This document shows, in pieces, positions 62,655-64,000 of a DNA stretch of 64,000 nt. The position numbers were made by a program, and so were the translations under genes. Below the pieces are notes generated by a model. The model did not search any database, had not been told where the DNA came from, and worked only from the letters and a program-made list of their open reading frames with translations. This stretch comes from Oxalobacteraceae bacterium (GTDB lineage Bacteria; Pseudomonadota; Gammaproteobacteria; Burkholderiales; Burkholderiaceae_D): NCBI GenBank assembly GCA_947454475.1, contig CANGLD010000001.1:1-64000 (forward strand), read 5' to 3'. Every line of letters starts with the position of its first letter. Position 1 is the stretch's first letter.

Positions 62655-63707
62655 ATGTCACTCATTCCTACCACCATACTCACTGGCTTTCTCGGCGCTG
62701 GTAAAACTACTTTACTCAATCGCATACTGCATGAAGCGCATGGACAAAAAATCGCCGTTATTGAAAATGAATTTGGTGAAGAAAATATAGACAATGAAAT
62801 TCTTGTACAAGACAGTCGCGAACAAATTATAGAAATGAATAACGGTTGTATCTGCTGCACTGTGAGAGGTGATTTAATCGCAGCGCTGAGTGAGCTTGCA
62901 CGCAAACGATTAGCTGGTGAACTCCATTTTGATCGCGTAGTGATAGAAACAACCGGCTTAGCGAATCCCGGCCCTGTTGCGCAGACTTTTTTTATGGATG
63001 AAGAAATCGGTACGCATTATTTATTAGATGGCGTCATCACCATCGTCGATGCTAGCCATGCAATGCAGCAGCTAGATCAATATCAAGAAGCACAGCGACA
63101 AATTGGTTTTGCAGATCGTATGCTGCTCTCAAAAACTGATTTAGTCGAAGCGAATCAACTAGCCGCATTAGAAACACGACTAAAACGCATTAATCCTCGC
63201 GCGCCTATTGGGAAAAGTAATTTTGGCACCTCGCCCATCGCGGAAATTTTCGATATACGCGGCTTTAATCTGAACGAGAAATTAGAAATTGATCCCGATT
63301 TTTTAAAGGCTGATGAACATACCCATGATTGTGATGATCACTGCGATCACGATCATGATCATGCTGCACACCATCATCACCATGATCATGCTGGACATAC
63401 TCACACTGATGAGATTGCTGCCTTTGTCTTTCGGAGCGACCAACCATTTGACCCCGCGCGCCTAGAAGAATTCGTAGGCAGCATCGTCAAAGTTTATGGC
63501 CCTCGTATGCTGCGCTACAAAGGCATACTCTGGTTACAAGGTGCAGAACGTAAAGTTATCTTCCAAGGCGTGCATCAGACTATGGGGAGCGATCTGGGGG
63601 CAAAATGGAGCGCGGAGGAAAAAAAGGGAAGCAAAATCGTGTTTATTGGACAAGCATTGCCAAAACAGATATTTCTGGAAGGCTTAGAACAATGCCTGAT
63701 TTCATAG
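62655..63707 (+). CDS. CobW/COG0523 family metal-binding GTPase
   Basis: TGFLGAGKTTLLNRIL; NGCICCTVRGDL; His-rich HDCDDHCDHDHDHAAHHHHHDHAGHTH. Confidence 0.94.
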   Translation: MSLIPTTILTGFLGAGKTTLLNRILHEAHGQKIAVIENEFGEENIDNEILVQDSREQIIEMNNGCICCTVRGDLIAALSELARKRLAGELHFDRVVIETTGLANPGPVAQTFFMDEEIGTHYLLDGVITIVDASHAMQQLDQYQEAQRQIGFADRMLLSKTDLVEANQLAALETRLKRINPRAPIGKSNFGTSPIAEIFDIRGFNLNEKLEIDPDFLKADEHTHDCDDHCDHDHDHAAHHHHHDHAGHTHTDEIAAFVFRSDQPFDPARLEEFVGSIVKVYGPRMLRYKGILWLQGAERKVIFQGVHQTMGSDLGAKWSAEEKKGSKIVFIGQALPKQIFLEGLEQCLIS

Positions 63708-64000
63708 GGTTTTCGCAGCTCACTTAGCCTAAGAATGGTACTAATTCCTTGATTCAAATACATTTTCCACTAAAGAAACATTTAGTCCATTGATCAATGC
63801 CAGCATAAAATTTTAGGCGCAAAGTGACCAAAAATAGATTAAATACTCATCACGACTAGCCACAAAGCCATTACAATAGCCCCCGATTTTAAAAAACCGC
63901 TGCACCTCACATTGTGACGTGTAGCACCAAGCAGTAAATTTGGCTGCTATCTGGTTACACATAGATGGAAGTCGAGTTCTGCAAAGTAGGGCGAGTGATG

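Noticed and set aside
63310-63420. His/Asp repeat-rich DNA (catgatcatgat...) as a tandem repeat or regulatory element
   Set aside because: Explained as the coding sequence of the His-rich metal-binding loop typical of COG0523 GTPases

Overview
This 64 kb window is a densely coded, mostly syntenic housekeeping segment of a betaproteobacterial (Burkholderiales-like) chromosome. I saw no prophage, transposase, CRISPR array or rRNA. In order it contains: lolB-ispE-tRNA-Gln-prs-rplY-pth; an H-NS-family gene; a small sugar transferase; ychF; coaD/rsmD; an M16 peptidase pair; ftsY-ftsE-ftsX-rpoH; a complete aa3-type cytochrome oxidase and assembly cluster; comF/trmL; a putative photo-oxidative-stress/lipid-modification locus (ferritin-like, Fe-S photolyase, GPx, FAD amine oxidase, DUF1365, CFA synthase-like, chalcone-isomerase-like, MFS, DUF3833, SDR, NTF2-like); a PhaM-like protein; queC; a fused indolepyruvate ferredoxin oxidoreductase; cca; slt; metF; ahcY/metK; two lpxL-type acyltransferases; dapF; a Sel1 protein; a porin; xerC; and a CobW GTPase. 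The observations I rate highest are: (1) a perfect, extended CIRCE (HrcA operator) directly upstream of rpoH; (2) a small phosphoglycosyl-transferase-like protein whose catalytic Asp-Glu dyad reads Ala-Gln; (3) an SAH riboswitch upstream of ahcY that the ORF track mistranslates as an N-terminal extension; (4) the lipid/photo-oxidative locus, which has no local ECF sigma/anti-sigma gene; (5) a 36-aa cytochrome oxidase small ORF missed by the ORF track; (6) a CCA enzyme whose HD motif reads CD. All assignments come from reading the sequence and recalled family motifs. No database search was run.
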